Of a DNA stretch of 64,000 nt, positions 22,694-31,696 are shown one piece after another. Under the pieces are notes generated by a model. That model ran no database searches. It was given only the letters and a program-made list of their open reading frames with translations, and was not told the origin of the DNA. Source of the stretch: an uncultured Pelagibacteraceae bacterium. GTDB taxonomy: Bacteria; Pseudomonadota; Alphaproteobacteria; Pelagibacterales; Pelagibacteraceae. The stretch is from contig CACGGD010000001.1 of NCBI GenBank assembly GCA_902572605.1, positions 283,861-347,860 on the forward strand, written 5' to 3'. The position numbers were made by a program, and so were the translations under genes. Numbering within the stretch: the first letter of the stretch is position 1; each line of letters begins with the position of its first letter.

Positions 22694-24244
22694 TTACTTA
22701 TAAACAATCTCTCTAGCTGACATAATTAATTGATCAGCTTCTTTTCTAGATAAAGAAAATTCTTCTAGATACCCTTCAATCCTAATCTTTTTTCCTTTAA
22801 CTTCGTCAAACCCTCCTATTAACTCATCAGATGAGAGATCAGCAAAATCATTTAATTTTTTTATATTTTTTTGCCCTAAAATTACTAGCATTCCTTGGGT
22901 CATGCCTTTTAGACCTATTAATGACTCTTCCACACCTAATTCTTTTAATTTTTGGGCTACTTCCTCTTTTTCTTTAATCAATGTTTCTTTAGATCTGTTT
23001 ATTAATTCTTGAGCTGTCTCTTCATCAATCGCATCTATTTTTGAAATATCTTCTGATGTTGATTGAGCAATATCTTCGATACTTGTAAAACCTTCTGAAA
23101 CCAAAAGCTGTCCTAATGTTTCATCAACTTCTAAATTTTTGATTAGTGTTTCTGTTCTATCTTTAAATTCAGCTTGCCTTCTTTCTGAGTCTTCTTTATC
23201 TGTCAAAATATCGATTTCAAAATTTGTTAGCTTAGATGCTAATCTTACATTTTGACCTCTACGACCAATTGCTTTACTTAAATTTTCTTCAGTTAAAATT
23301 ATATCTATTCTCTTATTATCTTGATCAATTAAAACTTTTTGTATTTCTGCTGGCGAAAGAGATTCTGAAATTAAAGTTGGTAGATCTTCTGTCCATTTAA
23401 TTATATCAATTTTTTCACCATGTAATTCATTAACTATTGTTTGAACTCTACTTCCTCTCATTCCTACACATGCTCCTACTGGATCAATAGATGCATCTTG
23501 AGAATATACACAAATTTTAGCTCTGCTCCCAGGATCCCTTGCAACTGCTTTAATTTCTATAGTTCCTTCATAAATTTCTGGAACTTCTTGAAAAAATAAT
23601 CTAGCTAAAAACTGAGGATGTGCTCTAGATAAAAATATTTGATGACCTTTTAATTCTTTTTTAACTTCATAACAATAAGCTTTTACTCTATCCCCATTTT
23701 TTAAAATTTCTCTTGGTATAAGCTCATCCTTTTTGATAACTCCTTCAGCTTTTCCTAAATCAACGATAACATTTCCATATTCGAGTCGTTTAATAATTCC
23801 GCTAAGAATTTGACCTTGCTTATCTATAAAATCTTCATATTGTCTATTTTTTTCAGCTTCACGTACTCGAGCGCTAATAACTTGTTTGGCGCTCTGCGCG
23901 GCAATTCTTCCAAAATCAACTTGAGGTAATTCCTCGTAAATTTTATCTCCAATTTTTAAATCATTATTTTTAGACTCAATCTTTTTTGCTTCATTTAAGC
24001 TAATTTCTTTAGAAGGATCTTCAACATTTTCAACAATATCTAATACTTTTTGAATTTTAATATCTCCACTTTCTCTATCAATTAATACTTCAATATTATT
24101 ATCATTCCCAAATTTAGTTAAAGCAGCTTTCTGAATAGCGCTTTCCATAGAACCTATAACTAGTTCCTTATCAATCGACTTTTCGTTTGCGACTGCATCT
24201 ACAATTCTTAAAAGTTCTAATTTATCTAATCCTCTATTTAACAT
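22694..24244 (-). CDS. nusA: Transcription termination/antitermination factor NusA
   Basis: RNA polymerase-binding factor that modulates pausing, termination and antitermination. Domains in order are the N-terminal RNAP-binding domain, S1 (about 135-200; GIIKRLEYGNVIVDLGKAEG), KH1 and KH2 (GACVGMRGSRVQTIVNEL; SKAIGRRGQNVRLASKL), and a C-terminal acidic repeat region from about 370. Length (516 residues) is normal. A SD (AGGAG, 24253-24257) lies 8 bases before the ATG, directly downstream of a terminator hairpin. rimP is missing upstream and ylxR downstream. Confidence 0.96.
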   Translation of the reverse strand: MLNRGLDKLELLRIVDAVANEKSIDKELVIGSMESAIQKAALTKFGNDNNIEVLIDRESGDIKIQKVLDIVENVEDPSKEISLNEAKKIESKNNDLKIGDKIYEELPQVDFGRIAAQSAKQVISARVREAEKNRQYEDFIDKQGQILSGIIKRLEYGNVIVDLGKAEGVIKKDELIPREILKNGDRVKAYCYEVKKELKGHQIFLSRAHPQFLARLFFQEVPEIYEGTIEIKAVARDPGSRAKICVYSQDASIDPVGACVGMRGSRVQTIVNELHGEKIDIIKWTEDLPTLISESLSPAEIQKVLIDQDNKRIDIILTEENLSKAIGRRGQNVRLASKLTNFEIDILTDKEDSERRQAEFKDRTETLIKNLEVDETLGQLLVSEGFTSIEDIAQSTSEDISKIDAIDEETAQELINRSKETLIKEKEEVAQKLKELGVEESLIGLKGMTQGMLVILGQKNIKKLNDFADLSSDELIGGFDEVKGKKIRIEGYLEEFSLSRKEADQLIMSAREIVYK

Positions 24245-24257
24245 TTTTAATACTCCT

Positions 24258-24284
24258 AAAAAAAAATGGGCTAAAGCCCATTTT
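24258..24284 (-). terminator. Intrinsic terminator in the nusA leader (or end of metK transcript)
   Basis: On the minus strand AAAATGGGC and GCCCATTTT form a 9-bp stem around a TTTA loop and run into a 9-base T tract, a textbook intrinsic terminator. It ends 1 base before the nusA Shine-Dalgarno sequence AGGAG. It could end the upstream metK transcript. Because a promoter lies between metK and the hairpin, it could also attenuate the nusA operon. Confidence 0.85.
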
Positions 24285-24307
24285 GAATTAAACCGGTAAT
24301 ATTCTTT

Positions 24308-24335
24308 ATATTAATGAAAATTGTGGTTTTTTCAA
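24308..24335 (-). promoter_or_regulatory. Candidate nusA operon promoter
   Basis: On the minus strand TTGAAA (24330-24335) and TAATAT (24308-24313) are separated by 16 bases, in the short spacer between the metK stop and the leader hairpin. The expected start near 24301 would give a leader of about 56 bases containing the whole terminator at 24258-24284. Confidence 0.5.
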
Positions 24336-24337
24336 GA

Positions 24338-25501
24338 TTACAACCTAAATAAATCTGACTTATCTGTTTTTTCCCAAGTAAATTGACCACTATTTGTAGG
24401 TTTTCTTCCAAAATGTCCATAAGCAGAAGTGACCTCATATATAGGATTGTTCAATTTTAACATCTCTCTAATTCCCCGTGGAGATAAATTAAAATTATTA
24501 TCTATAATTTTTTTAACTTCGGTCACTTTATCCTCATCTCCTTCTGCTAATTTTATAAAAATAGATAAAGGTTTTGAAACACCTATAGCATAGGCAAGTT
24601 GTATTAAACATTTCTCAGAAACACCTGCAGATACAATATTTTTAGATAAGTATCTAGCTGCATAGGCAGCAGATCTATCTACTTTAGTAGGATCTTTTCC
24701 TGAAAAAGCTCCTCCACCATGTGGGGCTGCACCACCATAAGTATCAACAATTATTTTTCTTCCAGTTAATCCAGTATCTCCATCGGGTCCACCAATTATA
24801 AATTGACCAGTTGGGTTGATGTAAATTTCTTTAGAATTTAAATCTTTAACGTATTTTTCTGGAATAGACTTTTTAATGTACGGCAAAACTAATTCTTTTA
24901 CTTGTTCAAGGTTTAAATCTTTTGAATGTTGTGTTGATATTACAACAGAGGTTACTTTCATTGGTTTGTTGTCTTGGTATAACATTGTAACTTGACTTTT
25001 AGAATCTGGTTCTATTCCTTTTAAAGCTCCTTTTTTTCTATCTTCAGCCATTAATCTTAAAATTTTGTGTGAAAAATGAATTGGAGCAGGCATTAAATCT
25101 TCGGTTTCTGTACATGCATAACCAAACATAATCCCTTGATCACCTGCACCTTCGTCTTTATTGCCTTTTGAATCAACACCCATTGCAATGTCAGCGGATT
25201 GTTCATGCAAAAATGTTTCTACGTTAGCTTTTTTCCAACTAAAACCTTCTTGGTCATAACCAATATCTTTAATACAGTCTCGAACTTTACTTATAATCTC
25301 TTCTTTGTTTATCTTTGGACCTCTAATCTCTCCTGCTAATACTACTTTATTAGTTGTTGTAAGAGTCTCGCAAGCAACTCGAGAAAAAGGATCACGAGAT
25401 AAATAGGAATCAACAACCATATCTGAAATTCTATCGCAGACTTTATCTGGATGACCTTCAGAAACAGACTCGCTAGTAAATAAATATTTATTTTCAATCA
25501 T
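24338..25501 (-). CDS. metK: S-adenosylmethionine synthetase
   Basis: Makes S-adenosylmethionine from methionine and ATP. Signature motifs are [19 protein letters not shown] (residues about 9-27), [12 protein letters not shown] and [19 protein letters not shown]. Length (387 residues) is normal. Its start overlaps the lnt stop by 1 base, so no SAM riboswitch can precede it directly. It is the last gene of the tsaB-to-metK run. Confidence 0.97.
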   Translation of the reverse strand: MIENKYLFTSESVSEGHPDKVCDRISDMVVDSYLSRDPFSRVACETLTTTNKVVLAGEIRGPKINKEEIISKVRDCIKDIGYDQEGFSWKKANVETFLHEQSADIAMGVDSKGNKDEGAGDQGIMFGYACTETEDLMPAPIHFSHKILRLMAEDRKKGALKGIEPDSKSQVTMLYQDNKPMKVTSVVISTQHSKDLNLEQVKELVLPYIKKSIPEKYVKDLNSKEIYINPTGQFIIGGPDGDTGLTGRKIIVDTYGGAAPHGGGAFSGKDPTKVDRSAAYAARYLSKNIVSAGVSEKCLIQLAYAIGVSKPLSIFIKLAEGDEDKVTEVKKIIDNNFNLSPRGIREMLKLNNPIYEVTSAYGHFGRKPTNSGQFTWEKTDKSDLFRL

Positions 25502-27051
25502 TATAATTTATTTCTAAATACAAAAAAGATGATCGTATATGTAAATAAAAGCACAAAAAATATCAAATCATTTTTGTTTTTAAGATCATTATTAACTAAT
25601 GGTATATCTAATTCTATATTACCGACCTCATTTGGTTCCAATCTTTTTATTGTTTTACCATTATTGTTAATAAAAGCACTAATACCTTTATTAGCTGATC
25701 TAATCAGGTAAGTATTATTTTCTATAGATCTAAAAATGGCTTTTGAAAAATGTTGGTGGGGTCCTATAGAATTTCCAAACCATGCGTCCTCTGATATGTT
25801 GACGATCATATTAGTTTTTTTTTCAGCAACTTGGCTAAGTTTTGGAAAGATTATCTCATAACATATTAAAGGAAGAATATTTAAGTTATCTAATTTAAAA
25901 TTTTTTTGTTCATTTCCTTTTGAAAAAGAACCATATCCATAAGTGATCTTTTTTAAACCAAATTTTTCAAAGAAATTATGAAAGGGTATAAACTCACCGA
26001 AGGGAACAAGTTTTTTTTTGTCATATCTGTAAAGAATCTCAAGTTTGTTATTTGATACTACAAGGCTATTATAAAATTTATCAGAAGATTCATCTTGAGT
26101 GTTTACCCCAAAAATTAACAAGTGTTTTTTTGAAAAACTTTTATTAAAGACATCTGAAAATTTTTTTAAGTCCTCAAAATAAACTCCTGCGAATATACCT
26201 TCTGGCCATATAAAAATAGTTTCTTTATTTTGATCTGGATCGCTATATCTTACAATCTTTTTGATAGTTTCTTTTATTTCTTGATCAGTGTGAATGTATC
26301 TCATATCAAAATTAGGAGATATTATTTTTACATTTACAGTTTGTTTTACATCTCTTAAAATTTCTTCATTGTTATTAATCTTATAAGATCCATAAATATA
26401 AAATGAAAAAAAAGTTAGTAAAAAAAATGAAAAAACGAAGTATTTATATTTATTATTAAAAAACAATATTACTGGAGAACAAAAAAGTGCTATTGAAATT
26501 GAATTAAAAGCATAAAGTCCTGCAGGATTTAAAATCTGAATTATCTCTACTAACCAAGACCACGAGTAAGACCATAAATTCCAAGGAAAGCCAGATAAAA
26601 TATTTCCTCTTAAATAATCTATTAGAGAAAAAATTAAACAAAATAAAAAAAAAGAAGAATAATCATTTTTTATAAATGGGCCAGAAAATAAAGATGCAAC
26701 ACCAAAAAAAAGTCCTAAACATAAAGGGATCAATATTATTGAAAAAGGAATCAATACCCCTAAATTTTCGTCAAATGTGAGAGAATAGGAAATCCAGTAT
26801 GTTCCAGAAAGAAAGAAACCTATACCAAAAAAATATCCAACAAAAAAAAGATTTTTTAAATAAGGTTTTTTTCTATATTTATTCTTTGAACGCTTATTAA
26901 TGTTACTTAATATTAAAAAAAAAATTGGAAAAATTAAAAAGTTAATTAATGTAATATTAAAAGGCTGAAAAGAAAAAACTGATAATGATCCAAGTAAAAA
27001 AGGTATTATGAAGACTAATATTTTTCTACTATTAAGAATCTTATTAAGCAT
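25501..27051 (-). CDS. lnt: Apolipoprotein N-acyltransferase
   Basis: Inner-membrane enzyme that N-acylates the N-terminal cysteine of lipoproteins. An N-terminal multi-span region (about residues 10-225) is followed by a periplasmic nitrilase-like domain with the catalytic triad: Glu in [11 protein letters not shown], Lys in [14 protein letters not shown] and Cys in [12 protein letters not shown] last hydrophobic segment closes the protein. Length (516 residues) is normal. The corC/tlyC gene usually found between ybeY and lnt is missing. Confidence 0.95.
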   Translation of the reverse strand: MLNKILNSRKILVFIIPFLLGSLSVFSFQPFNITLINFLIFPIFFLILSNINKRSKNKYRKKPYLKNLFFVGYFFGIGFFLSGTYWISYSLTFDENLGVLIPFSIILIPLCLGLFFGVASLFSGPFIKNDYSSFFLFCLIFSLIDYLRGNILSGFPWNLWSYSWSWLVEIIQILNPAGLYAFNSISIALFCSPVILFFNNKYKYFVFSFFLLTFFSFYIYGSYKINNNEEILRDVKQTVNVKIISPNFDMRYIHTDQEIKETIKKIVRYSDPDQNKETIFIWPEGIFAGVYFEDLKKFSDVFNKSFSKKHLLIFGVNTQDESSDKFYNSLVVSNNKLEILYRYDKKKLVPFGEFIPFHNFFEKFGLKKITYGYGSFSKGNEQKNFKLDNLNILPLICYEIIFPKLSQVAEKKTNMIVNISEDAWFGNSIGPHQHFSKAIFRSIENNTYLIRSANKGISAFINNNGKTIKRLEPNEVGNIELDIPLVNNDLKNKNDLIFFVLLFTYTIIFFVFRNKL

Positions 27052-27052
27052 T

Positions 27053-27517
27053 TTATTTAATCAAATGAAGAAATTTATTTTCTAGTTTTTGCATTTCTAA
27101 ATACCCTGTGTTAGATTTGTGATTGTATCCTAATAAATGCAACAAACCATGTATCCAAAGTTTATTTAATTCCTCTTTAAATTTATTACTGTTATTTTTA
27201 TTTTTTACTTTACTAAGGTTGATAATTATATCTCCTAAATAAATCTCTTTTTCTCTATTGATTTTTTTATTCAGTTTATTTTTTTCATAAAAAGGAAAGG
27301 ATAATACATCAGTAGATTTATTTTTTTTCCTAAATTTTTTATTTAATTTTTTAATTTCTTTTGTTCCTGATAGAAGTAAGGAACATATTAAACTATTTCT
27401 TTTAAATAATTTATTGCGTTTGTTGAGTAATTCTATCCTTTTATCAATAAAATTATGGGGATTTTTTAAATATTTTTTCCAAACAATATTATTTAGAATT
27501 ACATTAACTTTTATCAT
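27053..27517 (-). CDS. ybeY: Endoribonuclease YbeY
   Basis: Metal-dependent RNase in 16S rRNA maturation and ribosome quality control. The zinc-binding H3xH5xH motif is visible as HGLLHLLGYNH (about residues 124-134), preceded by KSTDVLSFPF and EIYLGDIIINL. Length (154 residues) is normal. Its start overlaps the phoH 3' end by 14 bases, and phoH-ybeY is a standard pair. Confidence 0.95.
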   Translation of the reverse strand: MIKVNVILNNIVWKKYLKNPHNFIDKRIELLNKRNKLFKRNSLICSLLLSGTKEIKKLNKKFRKKNKSTDVLSFPFYEKNKLNKKINREKEIYLGDIIINLSKVKNKNNSNKFKEELNKLWIHGLLHLLGYNHKSNTGYLEMQKLENKFLHLIK

Positions 27518-28508
27518 CAGTGCTTTTTTTTTGATAAGCCCGAATAATTTTTGAAACTAGCGGATGTCTTACAACGTCAGTATGATCAAATTCTATAATC
27601 TTAATCTCATTAATATCTTTTAAAATATCTTTTGACTTTACAAGACCAGATTGTGATTTATTAATTAGGTCTATTTGAGAGGGATCACCGTTAACAACTA
27701 ATTTAGAATTCTCACCAATTCTAGTCAAAAACATTTTAATTTGGGTTTCTGTCGCATTTTGTGCCTCATCTAAAATAGCAAAACAATTCTTTAAAGTTCT
27801 TCCTCTCATAAATGCAAGAGGTGCGATCTCAATTTCGCCGGTAGCTATTTTTTTATCTATTTTATCTGAACCAAACAATTCATATAAAGCATCGTAAAGA
27901 GGCCTAAGATATGGATCAACCTTCTCTTTCATATCTCCTGGTAAAAAACCTAATTTTTCTCCAGCTTCAACTGCTGGTCTAGATAAAATTACCCTTTCTA
28001 TTTTTTTTTCCATTAATAAAGAAACTGCAACGGAGACTGCCAAGAAACTTTTACCTGTTCCAGCCGGTCCAAGTGATAATACAATATTATTTTCTTTAAG
28101 AGCTTTTATGTAGTCCGATTGTTTTTCTGATCTTGCTATAACTGATTTTCTTGGAGTTTTAATTAATTGTTTGAATGACTTTACATTTGATTCATCTGGT
28201 TTCATATTTTTTTTGACAGACAACATTATATCCCCTTTTTCAATAAGATGAGTCAAAAGATATTTATCAATTAAGAATTTAATTGCCTCTGAAAAATCTC
28301 TTAAATTTGCTTCTTTTCCTTTGCAAGTGATCGAATTCCCTCTAAAAAATATGTTTGTACTAGTTAATTTTTCTAATTCTTTTAAATTTTGATTAAATTC
28401 TCCTACAACTGACATGAGCATTTCATTATTATTAATTTGAATATTTATAGTTTCTTTATCTATTTTTTTAATAATTAAGTTTTGATCTAATCTACTTATT
28501 TTTGACAT
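27504..28508 (-). CDS. phoH: PhoH-family ATPase
   Basis: Cytoplasmic P-loop ATPase thought to act with YbeY in RNA metabolism. Walker A is LGPAGTGKSFLAV (about residues 140-152) and Walker B is CFAILDEAQNATE. It also shows RPAVEAGEKLGFLPGDMKEK, characteristic of PhoH/YbeZ. The N-terminal part (about 1-90) is KH-like. Length (334 residues) is normal. It lies 6 bases downstream of miaB. Confidence 0.95.
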   Translation of the reverse strand: MSKISRLDQNLIIKKIDKETINIQINNNEMLMSVVGEFNQNLKELEKLTSTNIFFRGNSITCKGKEANLRDFSEAIKFLIDKYLLTHLIEKGDIMLSVKKNMKPDESNVKSFKQLIKTPRKSVIARSEKQSDYIKALKENNIVLSLGPAGTGKSFLAVSVAVSLLMEKKIERVILSRPAVEAGEKLGFLPGDMKEKVDPYLRPLYDALYELFGSDKIDKKIATGEIEIAPLAFMRGRTLKNCFAILDEAQNATETQIKMFLTRIGENSKLVVNGDPSQIDLINKSQSGLVKSKDILKDINEIKIIEFDHTDVVRHPLVSKIIRAYQKKSTDDKS

Positions 28509-28514
28509 AAATTT

Positions 28515-29849
28515 TTATGCTGCGTATTCCTTTGGATTGTTTTCTAAAACAACTTGACCAAATAAAGTATTTTGATTACAGCTATCAAGCTTAACTTTTT
28601 TAATTTTTCCTGATAAATTTTCATCGCTGGTAACAATAACAGAGTTAAAATATTCATCTCTACCAAAATATTTGTTTGCATCTTTAGCTTTATTTTCAAA
28701 TAATACAGTGGCAGTTGAATTAACGAGTTTTTGTCTATATTTTCTTTTTACTATATCTGCAGCTCTTTGAAAAATAATCAATCTTTCTTTAGCTATCTTA
28801 TAATCTATTTTTTTTAAATTTGCAGCTGGTGTTCCAGGTCTTGCGCTAAATATAAATGAATAAGAATTAATAAATTCTACTTTATTCAATAATGATAATG
28901 ACTTTTCAAAATCTTCTATTGTTTCGCCAGGATAAGCAATTATAAAATCACTAGAAAATTTTATAGATGGCTTCTTTTTTTTTAGTTTTGTAATTGTTTC
29001 TAAATACTCTTCTATTGTATGATCTCTATTCATATTTTGTAAAATCTTTGTTGACCCGCTCTGAACGGGCAAATGTAAAAGTGGCATTAATTTTTTACAT
29101 TCACGATGTGCTTCTATTAAATCATCAGTAAAGTCTTTTGGATGAGAAGTTGTATATCTTATTCTTTCTAAATTTTTAATTTTATTAAGTGAATATAATA
29201 AGTCTGAAAGTCTTTTATTTTTGAAACTATAAGCATTTACATTCTGGCCTAATAAAATAATTTCCTTCGATCCATTATTCACAAGTTGCTTTGCCTCAGA
29301 TACAATATCTGAGGCTGGCCTAGAATATTCTGGTCCTCTGGTATAAGGAACGACACAAAATTTACAAAATTTGTCACATCCTTCTTGAATTGTTAAAAAA
29401 GATGAAATTTTGTTATCAGAATTTTTAATTGAATTAAGCTGGTCAAATTTTTCAATAACTTCAAATTCAGTTGAGTTAACTCTTGTATTTTTATTTTCTA
29501 TTTTTAAGATTATATTATTTATCTCATGATAAGATTGTGGTCCAACAACTGCATCAATATATTTCTCTTTTTTTAATAATATCTCTCCCTCAGCTTGAGC
29601 TACACAACCTACAATTAATACTATTGGCTTTACCCCATATCTGAATTCTTTTTTAACTCTTCCTACTTCATGATAAACTTTATCTGTAGCTTTTTCTCTT
29701 ATATGGCAAGTATTAAGTACATAACAATTTGCTTCTTGAATATTTTTAGTTGAATTGTAATTAATTTTTTTTACCAAATCTAATATACGATTGCTATCGT
29801 ACTCATTCATTTGACAACCCAATGTTTTGATAAAAATTTTTTTTGGCAA
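28515..29849 (-). CDS. miaB: tRNA-2-methylthio-N6-dimethylallyladenosine synthase
   Basis: Radical-SAM methylthiotransferase that modifies i6A37 in tRNA. The N-terminal UPF0004 domain holds three cysteines (GCQMNEYDS, CHIREKA, GCVAQAEGE) for the auxiliary cluster. The radical SAM motif is CDKFCKFCVVPYTRG, and a TRAM domain closes the protein. Length (444 residues) is normal. The start codon appears to be TTG, 1 base after the fur stop; no in-frame ATG exists before the first conserved cysteine. Confidence 0.95.
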   Translation of the reverse strand: MPKKIFIKTLGCQMNEYDSNRILDLVKKINYNSTKNIQEANCYVLNTCHIREKATDKVYHEVGRVKKEFRYGVKPIVLIVGCVAQAEGEILLKKEKYIDAVVGPQSYHEINNIILKIENKNTRVNSTEFEVIEKFDQLNSIKNSDNKISSFLTIQEGCDKFCKFCVVPYTRGPEYSRPASDIVSEAKQLVNNGSKEIILLGQNVNAYSFKNKRLSDLLYSLNKIKNLERIRYTTSHPKDFTDDLIEAHRECKKLMPLLHLPVQSGSTKILQNMNRDHTIEEYLETITKLKKKKPSIKFSSDFIIAYPGETIEDFEKSLSLLNKVEFINSYSFIFSARPGTPAANLKKIDYKIAKERLIIFQRAADIVKRKYRQKLVNSTATVLFENKAKDANKYFGRDEYFNSVIVTSDENLSGKIKKVKLDSCNQNTLFGQVVLENNPKEYAA

Positions 29850-29850
29850 T

Positions 29851-30276
29851 TTATTTTTTTATTTTTGAACCGTATAATTCTAATTTATGATCCACAAGTT
29901 TATAACCCAATCTTTTAGCTACTGCGTCTTGTAGTTTTTCTATATCTTTATCAACAAATTCTACTACCTCTCCACTATTAATATCTATTAAATGATCATG
30001 ATGTTCGTCGGGTGACTGTTCGTATCTTGCTTTGCCACCTTTAAAATCATGCTTCTCTACAATACCAAATTCTTCGAACAATTTCACAGTTCTGTAGACT
30101 GTTGCAATGCTAATCTTGTTATCAATCTCAGTAACTCTTTTATGTAATTCATCAACATCAGGATGGTCTTTAGCGCCATACTTAACTTTTGAGTCCGACA
30201 TAACTTGAGCTATAATCTTCCTTTGGTCAGTTAGCCTAACACCTTTTAATTTACATTTTTCTTCTATTGCATTCAT
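29851..30276 (-). CDS. fur: Fur/Mur-family metal-responsive regulator
   Basis: Second Fur-superfamily regulator in the window (141 residues). The winged helix contains RLTDQRKIIAQVM and SIATVYRTVKLFEEFGIVEKHDF; the metal and dimer domain contains DEHHDHLIDINSGEVVEFVD, the classic Fur/Mur His cluster. In alphaproteobacteria orthologues at this fur-miaB-phoH locus often sense manganese (Mur) rather than iron. It lies 9 bases after tsaB; rimI, which often lies between them, is absent. Confidence 0.9.
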   Translation of the reverse strand: MNAIEEKCKLKGVRLTDQRKIIAQVMSDSKVKYGAKDHPDVDELHKRVTEIDNKISIATVYRTVKLFEEFGIVEKHDFKGGKARYEQSPDEHHDHLIDINSGEVVEFVDKDIEKLQDAVAKRLGYKLVDHKLELYGSKIKK

Positions 30277-30285
30277 TTTATTAAT

Positions 30286-30669
30286 TTAACTTAAATATAA
30301 TGGTTTTATCAATTTTTTTTCTATTAATTTTTTATTTATTAAAAATTCAATATTTTCAAGGTTAAATTGTGTTAAATCTTCATCTTTAAATCCAAATAAT
30401 TTTACTTTATTTGATATTTCGATTCCTTTCGCCACTGCCAAAGCTACACGTATAGTCGAAAAACTGCCTGGACCATTATTTACAAGAACTGTAAAATTTT
30501 TATCAATTTTTGCTTTGTGCTTATTAGTAAAATTTAATATGGTTGATACTAATATTTCATTATTTTTAATTTTTGTTTGAAAATCATGAATAAAAAAATT
30601 ATTATTTATTTTTAAACCAATTTTGTCGTTTTTGCCTGTGCAATTTATTATTAAAAAATCTTTTATCAT
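30286..30669 (-). CDS. tsaB: TsaB-like t6A-synthesis protein, strongly shortened
   Basis: Partner of TsaD in making the universal t6A37 modification of tRNA. The family signature is recognisable as NNGPGSFSTIRVALAVAKGIE (landmarks GPGSF and AVAKG), preceded by a short N-terminal ASKHA-like lobe, and the end KPLYL matches the usual C-terminal PxYLR. At 127 residues it is little more than half the usual length of about 200-230, with the region after the signature largely deleted rather than the end cut off. It heads the minus-strand run and overlaps the divergent deacetylase gene at the 5' end. Confidence 0.78.
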   Translation of the reverse strand: MIKDFLIINCTGKNDKIGLKINNNFFIHDFQTKIKNNEILVSTILNFTNKHKAKIDKNFTVLVNNGPGSFSTIRVALAVAKGIEISNKVKLFGFKDEDLTQFNLENIEFLINKKLIEKKLIKPLYLS

Positions 30670-31693
30670 CTTTATATTTATAATTTTTTTATTTCCTCAA
30701 AACAATTCATATTCAAATTTATTTGCAAAAACTTTTAATGATTATGGCTTAATATCAATAATGTATCATAGATTTAATGAAAACAAGTATCCTTCAACAA
30801 ATATACAATTAGACGTGTTTAAAGAACAATTAAAGATAATCGAAAGTGAAGGTATCCGATTTGTGCACCCAAAAAAATTTAGAGAGAATATTACAAAAAA
30901 TAAGAAAGAAAGAAAAATTTTATTAACAATTGATGACGGCTTATTATCATTCTATCAAAATGCTTGGCCGATTTTAAAAGAGAAGAAAATACCTTTTATT
31001 TTATTTGTAAATACTAGAGAAGTCGGTTCTTTTAATTATATGAATTGGAAACAAATTCTTGAGCTACATGAGGCTGATCATGTTGAAATTGGAAATCATA
31101 GCCATTCTCATGAATACCTTGTGGATGAGGATCCAGAGACGATTAAAAATGATATTTTAAAATCAATTGAAATTTTTAATGAAAAACTTGGAAAAAATTC
31201 AAATTTTTTTTCCTACCCATTCGGAGAATATAGCCAAGAATTCAAGAGAATAATTAAAGAGCTTGGTTTCGAATACGCATTTGGACAACACTCAGGTGTA
31301 ATTGATGAAACAAAAGATCTATGGGAACTTCCAAGATTTCCGATAAATGAGAAATACGGAGAATTGAATAGATTTAAAACTTTAATGAAAACGCTTCCTT
31401 TTAAATATAAAAAAATTATTCCAGATGATAAATATTTATTGCAATCTCAAAATCCACCTAATGTAAGAATTTTTTTCCAAGATAATATAAATAACCTAAA
31501 TCAAATTACATGTTTTTCAAATGAAGGTAATAAATGGAGAAATTCAAAAATCTCTTTTGCTGAAAAAAATACTTTAGAAATAAAGATTGATGAGAAATTT
31601 GTAGGCGAGCGAGGTCGAATTAATTGTTCTTTAAGAGAAGATGGTGGTTTTTGGCGTTGGCTAGGAATTCAATTTGTAATTGCTGAAAAATAA
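30638..31693 (+). CDS. Secreted polysaccharide deacetylase-family protein
   Basis: NodB-homology protein. LLTIDDGLLSF holds the metal-binding and catalytic aspartates, and EIGNHSHSHEYL holds the two metal histidines. A hydrophobic signal segment follows a KK pair (IIKKSFIIFIFIIFLFP). No ATG is available before this segment; a GTG at 30638 is my choice, with a TTG at 30623 as alternative. Either start lies inside the divergent tsaB gene. The substrate (peptidoglycan, exopolysaccharide or other amide) is unknown. The C-terminal 80 residues look like an added beta-rich domain. Confidence 0.83.
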   Translation: MQFIIKKSFIIFIFIIFLFPQNNSYSNLFAKTFNDYGLISIMYHRFNENKYPSTNIQLDVFKEQLKIIESEGIRFVHPKKFRENITKNKKERKILLTIDDGLLSFYQNAWPILKEKKIPFILFVNTREVGSFNYMNWKQILELHEADHVEIGNHSHSHEYLVDEDPETIKNDILKSIEIFNEKLGKNSNFFSYPFGEYSQEFKRIIKELGFEYAFGQHSGVIDETKDLWELPRFPINEKYGELNRFKTLMKTLPFKYKKIIPDDKYLLQSQNPPNVRIFFQDNINNLNQITCFSNEGNKWRNSKISFAEKNTLEIKIDEKFVGERGRINCSLREDGGFWRWLGIQFVIAEK

Positions 31694-31696
31694 TCT

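Noticed and set aside
20494-22707. IF-2 start at TTG 22707
   Set aside because: It would overlap nusA by 14 bases and add unconserved residues; the ATG at 22689 is 4 bases after the nusA stop.
24338-25501. SAM riboswitch upstream of metK
   Set aside because: metK overlaps the lnt stop codon by 1 base, so there is no leader for a riboswitch.
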